In this document: piece after piece, positions 36,227-46,384 of the stretch
Layout: each line of letters begins with the position of its first letter
Numbering within the stretch: the first letter of the stretch is position 1
Source of the DNA: Bacteroidota bacterium
GTDB lineage: Bacteria; Bacteroidota; Bacteroidia; Bacteroidales; Cfx3-03
Length of the DNA: 64,000 bases
NCBI GenBank assembly: GCA_013390605.1
Contig: JACAUB010000001.1
Location: 1,880,618 to 1,944,617, forward strand
Reading direction: 5' to 3'
The notes under the pieces: model-generated
Told to the model about the DNA's origin: nothing
Seen by the model: the letters and a program-made list of their open reading frames with translations, nothing else
The model's database searches: none
Position numbers and translations under genes: made by a program

Positions 36227-37228
36227 TTAATTTTTCTTTTTACGATCACCTAATTTCATTACCATTCCAATTCCAAATGCCTCTTTTATTTGTAATCGTG
36301 GACCTTGTCCAACTTTTGTTCTGACACCATTTATCATATCGTATAGTGGAATCATAATGTTATTATCGTAAAGCATTCTAGAGTTAAAAGTCGAAGAGAT
36401 AACACTATTGATTACGAAATTTATATTATTTTCCCAATCTACGTCTACGTTCCAGCGGTTACTAACATCTTCATCAAGATAATTGTCGTAAAGGTTGAGC
36501 TTTGAATCGAGAATTACATTTTTGAATATTTCATATTTTATTTTTGTATTAAGGGTGATGCCAAGTTCAGGTTTAACAGGCTCTCCATGATAAAGTATGT
36601 TTCCCTGTGCATCTTTAACAGCAGGTCGAACACCAAAAGCTCCGGCATCAGCCAGATTCTGATCAAGAACAAAAGTAAACTTACCAGATGCCGGTGACAA
36701 AAAGAGTGAAAAATATTTCACGGGAGTATAGTCCATCCCTAAAGAGAGTGTCAAATAGGCGGGTGCAAAAAAGCGAGAAACAGGATGGGTTTTATCAGGA
36801 TAGCTAAAACCAGGTGCAAATTGTGATTTTAAACTAGAAAGTAGAGAATAATGCCATGAATCTACAGCTTTATAGTCTAGCTTTGAGTTCAACTCTAAAC
36901 GGTCTTCCATCTTCATCAGTCCTTTATCCTGACTATCAATTAATCCATAAAAGAAAATTCCTGTGTTTTCAAATGCCAGACTTTTCCTTTTATAATTGGC
37001 ATTTAGTGTGAGTCCGGCTGTGCCTGATAGTGCGTCCGAGCCCCCTGAAGCCCAGTTTGAAAATGAAACCTGATTAAAGTTAAGACTAGTATTTCCAGTA
37101 AATTTCCAATATTTTTCGATGGGTTTAACTTTAATAGTATCAGTTGAAGGTTCTATGGGCTGAATGCTAAAGACCTGAGAGATAGTAAAATTAAGAAATA
37201 GAATTGAAAGGAATAGGAAACGTTTCAT
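36227..37228 (-). CDS. DUF3078 outer-membrane beta-barrel-like protein
   Basis: A 333-residue exported protein. I place the start at the internal ATG that opens a proper signal peptide (MKRFLFLSILFLNF, cut near VFS); the longest frame extends 27 residues further upstream to 37309 but the extra sequence is basic and would block the signal. The hallmark W-x-FTGN-x-SLNFNQVSFSNWASGGSDALSG near residues 40-70 defines DUF3078. The rest alternates beta-strands of aromatic-rich sequence, ending in FGIGMVMKLGDRKKK, as in outer-membrane barrels. The family has no established function. Whether it serves the pectin locus is unknown. Confidence 0.82.
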   Translation of the reverse strand: MKRFLFLSILFLNFTISQVFSIQPIEPSTDTIKVKPIEKYWKFTGNTSLNFNQVSFSNWASGGSDALSGTAGLTLNANYKRKSLAFENTGIFFYGLIDSQDKGLMKMEDRLELNSKLDYKAVDSWHYSLLSSLKSQFAPGFSYPDKTHPVSRFFAPAYLTLSLGMDYTPVKYFSLFLSPASGKFTFVLDQNLADAGAFGVRPAVKDAQGNILYHGEPVKPELGITLNTKIKYEIFKNVILDSKLNLYDNYLDEDVSNRWNVDVDWENNINFVINSVISSTFNSRMLYDNNIMIPLYDMINGVRTKVGQGPRLQIKEAFGIGMVMKLGDRKKKN

Positions 37229-37411
37229 TGCGAAAAAATTAAGAACAGAAATACTGGACGAAATTAGCTTTTTTTGTCGTTTGACCATCAAATTTCTTGC
37301 CAGAGTCATATTACTTAGTTTAATTATTTAAAAAAATAAATGTCATACTATAAATGATCAAAGAATCGTATTGTTCTAATGAGTTGTTAAAAAAAAATAG
37401 ATTTTAAATAG

Positions 37412-37419
37412 TATATTTG
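37412..37419 (+). promoter_or_regulatory. -7 promoter element for the GH51 gene
   Basis: TATATTTG fits TAnnTTTG, 50 bases before the GH51 start. A TTG occurs 25 bases upstream, further than the usual spacing. Confidence 0.5.
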
Positions 37420-37469
37420 ACTATTAAAGTATGATAACCTAAGGTGTTAATTATTAATTATTTTACAAT

Positions 37470-40028
37470 ATGAAAAATCCCGTAATTATAATAGCTTTGA
37501 TATTGGTACTGATGCTATTCCAACTTTTTTCGTTTGCACAGAAGTCACCTGCAGCCCCTGATGCTATTATTAAGATTGATATGAAAAAAGCGATTGCAAA
37601 TTTTAGCCCTTCAATGTATGGGATTTTCTTTGAAGACATTAATCATGCAGCTGATGGAGGATTATATGCTGAGATGATTCAGAATCGTGATTTTGAATAT
37701 AGTCGTGTACCTGAAAACATGCATTGGATAAATGATTCTACTATTGTAAATCAGAAGGGATGGCAAGAAATTTATTATAAACCTGCAGATTTGTTTTCAT
37801 GGTCATTAATGCTTAAAGGAGATGTAGAAGCCTCGGTTAATCTGGAAAAAGATAAACCTGTTTCTACAAAGAATCCACAGTATCTTAGGTTTACTATTAA
37901 TAAAATCGATAATGGTAGTGCTGCAATTGTTAATAATGGGTTCTGGGGCATTTCAGTTACTAAAAAACAAAATTACCTTTTATCATTTTTTGCAAAGAAA
38001 AATTCTGATTATAGTGGAAAGCTTAAAGTAACAATTGAAAGCACCGGAGGAGAAGTTTATGCTTCAACTGAAATAGATGGCCTTACCTCAGAATGGAAAC
38101 AATTTAAGTCAACATTAACATCAACTGCTGTTGATCCTCATGCACGTTTTGTTATATATGCTCAAAGCAAGGGTACTGTTTTTTTTGATATGGTATCATT
38201 ATTTCCTGAAGCTACATTTAAAAACAGATCAAATGGAATGCGGACTGATCTGGCACAGATCCTTGCTGACTTGAAACCCTCTTTTTTGCGATTTCCAGGA
38301 GGGTGTGTGGTTGAGGGTGCTACTATCGAAAACCGAATTCAATGGAAAAAAACGATTGGAAATCTAATTGATAGGGAAGGTCATTGGAATCTTTGGGGTT
38401 ATCATACAACCGATGGCTTGGGCTTTCATGAATATCTGCAGCTATGCGAAGATCTTCACGCTGATCCAATGTATGTAATCAATGTAGGAATGTCATGTCA
38501 GTATCGTGAAAGCACAGTGGTTTCAAAAGACAGTATTCCTAATTTTTTACAGGAAGCACTTGATGCACTTGAATATGCAATGGGACCTGTGACTTCAAAA
38601 TGGGGAGCTTTACGAGCAGCAAACGGACATCCGGCACCTTTTAAAATAAAATATGTTGAAGTTGGCAATGAGAATTCCGGACAAACATACCAAACAGCTT
38701 ATAAAATAATACAACCTGTTATCAAGAAGAAATATCCGGAAATTATTACCATTGCCGATGAGATTATTGCAATAACGCCAGAAGATAAAAAAGCTGGTGT
38801 CAGCATTGAAATGGTAGATGAACATTATTATAATTCTCCTGCTTTCTTTTACGAACAATCCGCCAAATATGATACTTATAAACGCACAAATCCCTGGAAG
38901 ATATACATAGGAGAGTTTGCTGTAACGACAGGAAATCCGGGAAAAGGAAATATGCGTGCCGCACTTGGTGAAGCTGCATTTATGACTGGAATGGAACGAA
39001 ACTCGGATATCGTCAATTTAGCTTCTTATGCTCCTACATTTGTAAATGAAAATGATCGCAAATGGAATCCTGATATGATTGTTTTTAATAGTTCACAAGC
39101 CTATGGAACTCCTTCTTATCATGCGTTGAAGCTGTTTTCTGGAAATCGTCCGGATAATGTGTTGTCAACGGTTGTGACTTTAAAAAAGGATAATTCATTT
39201 AATCCTTTTGGACAGTTAAAAGGAAAAGTTGCATTGAGTGCATGGAATACAGCGGTTGAATATAAAGATGTGAAAATAGAAAAGAATGGAACCATACTCT
39301 TTGCGGATGATTTTTCAGCAGGTTTGAAAAACTGGAATATAATGCAAGATAAATGGGAAATTAAAGATGGAGCCTTTAGAAATAATCAAACGGTTACTGA
39401 AGCTGTTGCTTACGCCGGTGATTCTACTTGGACAGATTATACTTTTTCTGTTAAAGCAAGAAAAATTAAAGGTGAAGAGGGTTTTATTATTTATTCTTTA
39501 ATGAACGGGGGAAATAAATGTATTTGGAACATAGGTGGATGGAATAATACAGTCGATGCACTACAGCAGGATAGAAATGAAAACAGGGTCAATTTGGGAA
39601 AATCAACTCCGCTTAAAATCGAAACGGGAAAATGGTATGAGCTTAAGATGGAAATTAAAGGCCAAAATGTGAAATGTTATCTTGATGGAAGACTTTGTCA
39701 TGATGAAAAGCTAAAAGAGCAACTTCATCCATCTATTTATGCCACTTCTGGTTTTCAAGAAAGCAAAGGAATATTAATTGTGAAAATTGTAAATCCTTTT
39801 GAAACGAAAAAAAGCTGCAAAGTAGTTTTAGATGGATCTGCCAGATTTGATGCTAAAGGTGAAGCCATTGTCCTTTCGGCAGAGAAAGCCGATGATGAGA
39901 ATTCATTTAATAACCCGACCAAAGTAACTCCAAGGCTAAAAACAATAAATAACTTTGGCTGTTCTTTCACTTATCAATGTCTACCAAATTCTGTTACGGT
40001 ATTAAGATTAAAACAAATTAAAAAATAG
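37470..40028 (+). CDS. Alpha-L-arabinofuranosidase (GH51) with accessory sandwich domains
   Basis: An 852-residue exported enzyme. Signal peptide 1-23. First strand of the C-terminal beta-sandwich plus MYGIFFEDINHAADGGLYAEMIQNRDFE, the GH51 entry motif, at 49-76. A CBM4/9-like beta-sandwich follows at about 85-250. The TIM barrel contains FLRFPGGCVVEG, the acid/base Glu401 in EVGNENSG and the nucleophile Glu482 in IGEFAVTTG. Residues about 610-760 are an inserted LamG/DUF1080-like sandwich (DDFSAGLKNW, KWYELKMEIKGQNVKCYLDG), making the protein well over 300 residues longer than minimal GH51. It releases arabinose from pectic arabinan side chains. Divergent from the DUF3078 gene. Confidence 0.92.
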   Translation: MKNPVIIIALILVLMLFQLFSFAQKSPAAPDAIIKIDMKKAIANFSPSMYGIFFEDINHAADGGLYAEMIQNRDFEYSRVPENMHWINDSTIVNQKGWQEIYYKPADLFSWSLMLKGDVEASVNLEKDKPVSTKNPQYLRFTINKIDNGSAAIVNNGFWGISVTKKQNYLLSFFAKKNSDYSGKLKVTIESTGGEVYASTEIDGLTSEWKQFKSTLTSTAVDPHARFVIYAQSKGTVFFDMVSLFPEATFKNRSNGMRTDLAQILADLKPSFLRFPGGCVVEGATIENRIQWKKTIGNLIDREGHWNLWGYHTTDGLGFHEYLQLCEDLHADPMYVINVGMSCQYRESTVVSKDSIPNFLQEALDALEYAMGPVTSKWGALRAANGHPAPFKIKYVEVGNENSGQTYQTAYKIIQPVIKKKYPEIITIADEIIAITPEDKKAGVSIEMVDEHYYNSPAFFYEQSAKYDTYKRTNPWKIYIGEFAVTTGNPGKGNMRAALGEAAFMTGMERNSDIVNLASYAPTFVNENDRKWNPDMIVFNSSQAYGTPSYHALKLFSGNRPDNVLSTVVTLKKDNSFNPFGQLKGKVALSAWNTAVEYKDVKIEKNGTILFADDFSAGLKNWNIMQDKWEIKDGAFRNNQTVTEAVAYAGDSTWTDYTFSVKARKIKGEEGFIIYSLMNGGNKCIWNIGGWNNTVDALQQDRNENRVNLGKSTPLKIETGKWYELKMEIKGQNVKCYLDGRLCHDEKLKEQLHPSIYATSGFQESKGILIVKIVNPFETKKSCKVVLDGSARFDAKGEAIVLSAEKADDENSFNNPTKVTPRLKTINNFGCSFTYQCLPNSVTVLRLKQIKK

Positions 40029-40084
40029 CATTTTAATTTCTGCCAGAATGTGCGACATTATTTATAAATCATAAAAACCACATA

Positions 40085-40735
40085 ATGGCTGATAAAACTA
40101 AACTTTATAAATGGGCTTATTTTCTGGCATTCTTTACAATAGGTTATAATTTAATTGAAGGAGCAGTTTCTGTATTCTTTGGTTATGCTGATGAAACACT
40201 CACATTGTTTGGCTTTGGTGTAGATAGTTTTATCGAAGTCGTATCGGGTATTGGGATAGCTCATATGATTCATCGAATTAAGAATAATGGAAATGAAAGT
40301 AATGGAGCCTTTGAGAACAGGGCATTAAGAATTACCGGATATTCTTTTTTTATATTATCAGTAGGGCTGGCAATAACTGCACTCTATAATATTTACATAG
40401 GTCATAAACCAGAAACCACCCTTTGGGGTATTATTATTTCAGTGATCTCTATTTTATTTATGGGTTTTCTGATTAAGGCTAAAACAAAAGTTGGTAAGGA
40501 ATTAGGATCGGCAGCGATAATTGCTGATGCCAATTGTTCTAAAGTATGCCTTTATATGAGTGCTGTATTATTGTTTTCGAGTGGACTTTTTGAATTAACC
40601 CACATTCCTTTTATTGATGTTGTTGGAACGGTAGGAATTATATGGTTATCAGTAAAAGAAGGATTGGAATGTTTTGAAAAGATTAAGAATAACGGTCATT
40701 GCGGTTGTAATTCGGATGGATGCAATGACCATTAG
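40085..40735 (+). CDS. CDF-like cation transporter with Cys/His tail
   Basis: A 216-residue membrane protein with about five to six membrane segments. FGFGVDSFIEVVSG near residue 43 and AAIIADANCSK near 139 match the two metal-site helices of cation diffusion facilitators (DSxxE/D and DA/HxxxD patterns). The C-terminus lacks the cytosolic ferredoxin-like domain and instead ends in a short Cys/His cluster (HCGCNSDGCNDH), likely metal-binding. Many CDF proteins export Zn2+, Co2+ or Fe2+; a short form like this may be a scavenger-type or non-canonical member. It follows GH51 by 56 bases but has no obvious functional link to it. Confidence 0.75.
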   Translation: MADKTKLYKWAYFLAFFTIGYNLIEGAVSVFFGYADETLTLFGFGVDSFIEVVSGIGIAHMIHRIKNNGNESNGAFENRALRITGYSFFILSVGLAITALYNIYIGHKPETTLWGIIISVISILFMGFLIKAKTKVGKELGSAAIIADANCSKVCLYMSAVLLFSSGLFELTHIPFIDVVGTVGIIWLSVKEGLECFEKIKNNGHCGCNSDGCNDH

Positions 40736-40746
40736 CTTTTTAAAAC

Positions 40747-41772
40747 TTATCTTGATCCACTTCTTGAATAAGGGGTAGCTGATTGTTGGGCAAAGTCGTT
40801 ATTTAAAAACTTATAATATCCAGCAATAGCAATCATGGCAGCATTATCAGTTGTGAAATGAAACTCGGGGATAAATGTAATCCATCCTTGTGTTTCATTC
40901 ATTTTTGTCATTGCGTTTCGGAGTCCGGAGTTAGCTGACACCCCACCAGCAATAGCAACTTGTTTAATCCCTGTATGTTTAACTGCTTTATTCAATTTAT
41001 CCATTAGAATAGTTATAATAGAATGTTGAATAGAGGCACAAAGATCGTTTTTGTGTTTTTCGATAAATTGCGGATCTTCTTTTAACCTATCTCTTAGAAA
41101 GTATAGAAACGATGTTTTTAAACCACTAAAACTAAAGTCGAGTCCAGGAATGGACGGTTTTGGGAATGAAAAAGCATAAGGATTTCCTTCTTTAGCCAGC
41201 TTATCTACAAAGGGACCGCCAGGATAGGGGAGGCTCATAATCTTAGCAACTTTATCAAAAGCTTCTCCGGCTGCATCATCAATAGTCTGGCCCAATACCT
41301 CCATCTTGAAATAGTCATCGATGCGAACTATTTGCGTATGACCGCCTGATACTGTTAAACATAGGAACGGGAAGCTTGGCATTGGTTTACTTCCCTCACT
41401 GTTTTGAATGAAATGGGCTAAAATATGTGCTTGCATATGGTCTATTTCTACCATTGGAATATTTAAACCCAAGGAAAGGGCCTTAGCAAAAGATGTTCCC
41501 ACCAGTAAAGAGCCTAAAAGACCTGGCCCACGTGTAAAAACTACAGCACTTAATTGTTCTTTTTCTATACCTGCCCTTCGTAATGCAGTGGTAATAACCG
41601 GAATAATATTTTGTTGATGTGCACGTGATGCCAATTCAGGAACAACACCTCCGAATTCAGCATGTACAGCCTGACTGGCGATGACGTTTGATAAAAGCTT
41701 ATTATTACAAAGAATAGCTGCAGAAGTATCATCGCAAGATGACTCAATTCCAAGAATATATCTGTTTTCCAT
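40747..41772 (-). CDS. tsaD: tRNA N6-adenosine threonylcarbamoyltransferase
   Basis: A 341-residue ASKHA-fold enzyme. ILGIESSCDDTSAAIL opens the ATPase core; VEIDHMQAHILAHF carries the two metal-binding His; SGGHTQIV, DDAAGEAFDKVAK and VAIAGGVSANSGLR are the nucleotide-binding loops. With TsaB and TsaE it transfers the threonylcarbamoyl group to A37 of ANN-decoding tRNAs. Complete and of normal length. It is convergent with the CDF-like gene (11-base gap) and divergent from tamB. Confidence 0.97.
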   Translation of the reverse strand: MENRYILGIESSCDDTSAAILCNNKLLSNVIASQAVHAEFGGVVPELASRAHQQNIIPVITTALRRAGIEKEQLSAVVFTRGPGLLGSLLVGTSFAKALSLGLNIPMVEIDHMQAHILAHFIQNSEGSKPMPSFPFLCLTVSGGHTQIVRIDDYFKMEVLGQTIDDAAGEAFDKVAKIMSLPYPGGPFVDKLAKEGNPYAFSFPKPSIPGLDFSFSGLKTSFLYFLRDRLKEDPQFIEKHKNDLCASIQHSIITILMDKLNKAVKHTGIKQVAIAGGVSANSGLRNAMTKMNETQGWITFIPEFHFTTDNAAMIAIAGYYKFLNNDFAQQSATPYSRSGSR

Positions 41773-41881
41773 TTATTTGTTCTCGATTAATATTCATTAT
41801 TACTGGCTTTTATCCTAAAAAAATGCCATTTTTGTAAGCTGTAAACGGGCTTTATTTGTTGCATTAAAAAAACACCCGAAA

Positions 41882-44800
41882 TTGGATCCTATAGAGGAGA
41901 AAGAAGGCAAAGTTACCAAAAAAAGTTTTAAAAAGGTTCATTTGATAGTGGACGTAGTTTTTCTATTGTCTTTACTTTTCTATATGGTTTTTCGTTTAAG
42001 CGGAGTTCAAACCTATTTGTCTCAAGAGCTTGCATCGTATTTATCAACTGAATTAAAGACGGAAGTTTCTATTGGAAGTGTTGATATTAGTTGGTTCTTA
42101 AATATAGAGTTGGATGATTTAAAGATAAACGATCGTAGACACCATCCAATTATTGATGCAAAAGTAGTAGTTGTCGATTTAAGTAAAATTTATAGATTTA
42201 AACGTATCATTAAGTTTAGCAAAATAAAGCTGAATAATGCAGATATTCGGATGGTTAGATATTCAGGTGATCATGCCTGGAATTATGATTTCTTGATAGA
42301 TTATTTTTCTTCATCTCCTTCTGCTACAAAGCCGTCAAAGCCATCAAAACCATGGTCGCTTATTGTTAATGGTGTAAGCTTAAAGAGTTGTCGTTTCCTT
42401 TTGCAAGATCAAAATAGCGATACTATTTCTAAGGGAATATGTTATAGTAATCTTAGAATTAAAGATATTAATCTAAATATAAGTGGTTTAAAAACAGTAA
42501 AAGACACTGTATTTGGTGATATTAAAATGTTATCTGCAAAAGAACATTGTGGATTTGAACTTAAAGAATTTAAAGCTAAAGCAAAACTATCATCTAGATT
42601 TTTAGAAACTAAGAACCTTCATTTTATTACAAATCGCTCTAATATTAACATGGATCTTCGATTTGATTATCGAAATTTTGCGGCTTATGATAACTTTCTT
42701 GATAGTATAGATATCCATTCACAAATTAGGCCATCTAAACTGGAAATGGAAGATATTGCTTTCTTCGCTCCTGATTTGAAGGGGATGGTCGATTTATTGG
42801 ATATTGATGGGGAGGTAAGTGGAAAGGTAAATAACTTGAGGGCAAAAGATTTCACTTTTAAATATGGTGATAACACTCATTTTAATGGGAATATCACCAT
42901 GACAGGATTGCCTAATATCCAGGAAACTTTTGTTCATTTGTCGGCTCGAATGCTAAAAACCTCCATGGCTGATCTGCACAAAATTAATTTACCAGCTGGT
43001 GTGAAATTACCTATAAAACCTGAATATGATTATATCGGCAATATCTCGATTAAAGGATTCTTTACTGGTTTTTATAATGATTTTGTTACTTATGCTGACT
43101 TTAAGACAGGTGTTGGGAATTTTTCAACTGATATTTCTGTAAAGAGAAATGAATCTCCAATTTATATTACGTATAAGGGTAAACTCGAAGGCCAAAATAT
43201 TGACGCAGGGAAGATTGGCGATGCAAAGCAGTATCTTGGAAAACTAAATATGAATCTTCAAATTGAAGGAAAGGGTGTTGATCTTAAAAATCTTGATGCT
43301 AACCTTACCGGTACTATTGATTCTTTAGAATTTAAGGGAAATAAGATAGATCGGATTGATTTAAAGGGTGGATTTAAGAAGAAATCTTTTACTGGTTTAG
43401 CAAAAGTACGTGATGATTTAATTAATTTAGACTTTGACGGGAAGGTTGACTTGCATGATCAACTGCCGGTGTTTGACTTTACTGCGTGGTTGAGAAATGC
43501 AAAGTTAACTCAACTTAATTTGATTGACAGAGATACATCGGCTACACTTTCTGCCCACATGAATCTGAACTTCAAAGGCAGTAATATCGACAATCTTTTA
43601 GGTAAGCTTGAATTTGATAGTACATTGTATATTGAAAAAGGAAAAATGCTCCCGTTGAATAGTTTCGTATTACAAACCAAAGCACTTAAATCGGGCGATA
43701 AACAGGTGCTTTTACGATCAGATTATTTAGATGGAGATTTAACCGGAATGTATTCATTTCAAAGATTTTATAGTTCTTTAAATTTGATTCTGAATAAATA
43801 TCTTCCCTCATTCAGAATATTTAGAGCTGTTAATCCTCATGACCAGTTTCCACAGGATTTCTTTTATTACTTTACCATTAAGGACCCTGAACGACTTACT
43901 TCAATTTTTGTTCCTACGCTGAAACTATCTAACAATTCTATTATTAAAGGCTCTTTTTCTGTTCCAAATCGAGCACTTGTTATTAATGGTGATTCTAAGT
44001 CGGTTGTCTATAAGGGTATTCATTATCATGATTTTTATTTAAATGGACACACTTCCGAAAATCGACTATATCTAAATACCGGAGCCTCTAAAGTGGTTTT
44101 TAAGGAAAATAAAAAAGGTGATTCGCAGTCTTTGGGGCTTGATAGTGTTAGTATGTTGGCTACCGTGGCGGGTGATAGTATCAAATATAGACTTCGATGG
44201 AATGATACTGGAATAGTTGATCATAATATAGGTGATATCAATGGTTATGCTGCATTCAGATCACCTACGCGACTTAATTTAGGCATTACAAAAGGGTCAT
44301 TGATGGTTAACGACTCGGTTTGGACAATTCACCCAGCTAACTCCATCTCTATTGATTCAACAAATATTTCCATTGAGAATTTAGCATTCACAGGGAAACA
44401 TGAAAGATTATTACTGCAAGGAACCGTTTCTAAAGACCCATCACAGAAATTAAATATCATCTTTCAACAATTTGATATTTCATCCTTTGATAAATTTTTA
44501 AACGTTGATGGTGTGGATATTGATGGTGTTGCTGATGGTACAGTGAGCTTGACGAATTTATATGATTCACCAAATATTTTTGCCAATCTTAACATATTGG
44601 GGTTAAAGTATAATAAAGATAAACTGGGCGATGCCGCAATTATATCATCATGGAATGATATTGAAAAAGCTTTTTTAATAGATATGCATGTAATTGATCG
44701 TTCGAATCCGGGTGTTGGAGAGCCGCTTAGTTGTACTGGTACTTTTCATCCCTATCAGGAAAAGGATAATTTTGACCTGAAAGTGTCGTTGAATAGTTTG

Positions 44801-46384
44801 AACCTTCATGTACTAAGTCCTTTTTTGAGCAGTTTTACGTCTAGTTTTAATGGTAAGGCTACTGGAAATGTAGAATTACTCGGCGATACTAATTATCCTT
44901 TTTTAAAGGGAGTTGTATATTGTAAAAATACCTCTTTAAAAATAAATTACCTGAATACCCGCTATTCTTTTGATGATAAAATTACCTTAGATAAGGATGT
45001 TTTTAAGTTTTCAAATATTACGATAAAAGATACGCTTGGTAAAACAGGTATTTTAAATGGCGAAGTACGACATAAAGCATTCTCTAATTGGTTTATAGAT
45101 CTAAATGTAGAAGCCAATAAACTTACCGGATTTAATAAGGGATATTCGTATGATGAAATGTATTATGGTACTGCAGTTGCTTCTGGAAATGTGAAAATTT
45201 ATGGTCCTACTAGTAACCTGAATTTCTCTATTAAAAATGCCAGAACAGACGCAGGAACAAACATAACGATTCCTTTAAATAATCCGGGAACTGTATCTGA
45301 TAACGACTTTATTTCATTTGTTAATAAATCGGATTCTTCACAATTATTAAAAGATCAATTGCCAGTCACTTATTCAGGGCTTAGTATGAATATGGATGTA
45401 GATGTTACCAACGATGCTACGATTCAATTATTTCTACCTTATGAGATGGGAAAAATAAAAGTGAATGGTAATGGAAAGATGAATATCGGATTGAATAATA
45501 TCGGAGAATTTTCAATGATGGGCGACTACCATATTTCTAATGGTACTTTTCTATTTACAATGCCAAAGTATAGTATGTCGAGAGAATTTAGCATCATGGA
45601 CGATAGCTATATTCGTTGGAGTGGTAGTCCGTATGATGCTACAATAAATTTACGAGCTGTAACCAAGAAAAACTCAATAAAGGTGTCATTAGCTACGCTT
45701 CCAAATGCCACATTAAACACAACTCAATCTAGTCAAAGAATTCCCGTTGATTGTATTATTTCATTAAAAGATAATCTTTTTAAACCTAAGATTAAATTTT
45801 CAATTAGTTTGCCTGATGCTGAAGAAAGCATTAAACGATTGGTATTTAGTGCTATAGATACAACGAATGAAGTCGAGATGAATCAACAGATGATATCTCT
45901 TTTAATGGTGGGTAGTTTTAGTTTGTATAATGAAACAACAAGTTTAGCATCATCATTAGGCGCCTCACCTTATGCGATGTTTACAAATCAATTAAACAAT
46001 ACGTTATCTCAGATCAGCAAAGATTTTGATATTGGTGTCAATTATCGTCCGGGGGACAATCTTACTTCGCAAGAGGTTGAGGTAATGCTTTCTACACAGT
46101 TATTTAATAACCGGGTCAAAATTGATGGTAATGTAGGTGTATCATCGAACAATCCAAATATCCAACAACGTTCTAGTAACTTGGTTGGAGATGTAAATAT
46201 TGAAGTGCGGCTAACACCTGATGGTCGATTTAAGTTAAGGTTCTATAATAAATCAAATAATAGAGATATCATTGATGTATATGCTCCCTATAAACAGGGA
46301 GCAGGTCTGTTCTATCGAAAGGAGTTTGATCATTTTGGAGATTTGTTTAGACGACAGAAGAAAAAAATGAAGGTAATACAATAG
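41882..46384 (+). CDS. tamB: TamB-family outer-membrane assembly/lipid-transport protein
   Basis: A 1500-residue envelope protein. The only usable start is TTG; the frame upstream is open but has no other start back to a TAA at 41816. A cytosolic basic segment precedes one membrane helix (about 23-42: LIVDVVFLLSLLFYMVF). A very long repetitive beta-rich region follows (DUF490/AsmA-like, with repeated LNG-x and KGxF strands). The C-terminal TamB domain contains DYHISNGTFLF, INLRAVTKK, LATLPNATLN, PVDCIISLKDNLFKPKI, SFSLYNETTS and LTPDGRFKLRFYNK, ending near FGDLFR. TamB proteins bridge the periplasm and, with a TamA/BamA-type barrel, support outer-membrane assembly or phospholipid transport. 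Divergent from tsaD, an arrangement I recall as common in Bacteroidota. Confidence 0.9.
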   Translation: MDPIEEKEGKVTKKSFKKVHLIVDVVFLLSLLFYMVFRLSGVQTYLSQELASYLSTELKTEVSIGSVDISWFLNIELDDLKINDRRHHPIIDAKVVVVDLSKIYRFKRIIKFSKIKLNNADIRMVRYSGDHAWNYDFLIDYFSSSPSATKPSKPSKPWSLIVNGVSLKSCRFLLQDQNSDTISKGICYSNLRIKDINLNISGLKTVKDTVFGDIKMLSAKEHCGFELKEFKAKAKLSSRFLETKNLHFITNRSNINMDLRFDYRNFAAYDNFLDSIDIHSQIRPSKLEMEDIAFFAPDLKGMVDLLDIDGEVSGKVNNLRAKDFTFKYGDNTHFNGNITMTGLPNIQETFVHLSARMLKTSMADLHKINLPAGVKLPIKPEYDYIGNISIKGFFTGFYNDFVTYADFKTGVGNFSTDISVKRNESPIYITYKGKLEGQNIDAGKIGDAKQYLGKLNMNLQIEGKGVDLKNLDANLTGTIDSLEFKGNKIDRIDLKGGFKKKSFTGLAKVRDDLINLDFDGKVDLHDQLPVFDFTAWLRNAKLTQLNLIDRDTSATLSAHMNLNFKGSNIDNLLGKLEFDSTLYIEKGKMLPLNSFVLQTKALKSGDKQVLLRSDYLDGDLTGMYSFQRFYSSLNLILNKYLPSFRIFRAVNPHDQFPQDFFYYFTIKDPERLTSIFVPTLKLSNNSIIKGSFSVPNRALVINGDSKSVVYKGIHYHDFYLNGHTSENRLYLNTGASKVVFKENKKGDSQSLGLDSVSMLATVAGDSIKYRLRWNDTGIVDHNIGDINGYAAFRSPTRLNLGITKGSLMVNDSVWTIHPANSISIDSTNISIENLAFTGKHERLLLQGTVSKDPSQKLNIIFQQFDISSFDKFLNVDGVDIDGVADGTVSLTNLYDSPNIFANLNILGLKYNKDKLGDAAIISSWNDIEKAFLIDMHVIDRSNPGVGEPLSCTGTFHPYQEKDNFDLKVSLNSLNLHVLSPFLSSFTSSFNGKATGNVELLGDTNYPFLKGVVYCKNTSLKINYLNTRYSFDDKITLDKDVFKFSNITIKDTLGKTGILNGEVRHKAFSNWFIDLNVEANKLTGFNKGYSYDEMYYGTAVASGNVKIYGPTSNLNFSIKNARTDAGTNITIPLNNPGTVSDNDFISFVNKSDSSQLLKDQLPVTYSGLSMNMDVDVTNDATIQLFLPYEMGKIKVNGNGKMNIGLNNIGEFSMMGDYHISNGTFLFTMPKYSMSREFSIMDDSYIRWSGSPYDATINLRAVTKKNSIKVSLATLPNATLNTTQSSQRIPVDCIISLKDNLFKPKIKFSISLPDAEESIKRLVFSAIDTTNEVEMNQQMISLLMVGSFSLYNETTSLASSLGASPYAMFTNQLNNTLSQISKDFDIGVNYRPGDNLTSQEVEVMLSTQLFNNRVKIDGNVGVSSNNPNIQQRSSNLVGDVNIEVRLTPDGRFKLRFYNKSNNRDIIDVYAPYKQGAGLFYRKEFDHFGDLFRRQKKKMKVIQ

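Noticed and set aside
37229..37309. 27-residue N-terminal extension of the DUF3078 protein
   Set aside because: The extension is basic and precedes a canonical signal peptide that starts at the internal ATG.
41816..41881. Longer tamB start upstream of the TTG
   Set aside because: The frame is open back to a TAA at 41816, but no ATG, GTG or TTG occurs in it before the TTG used.
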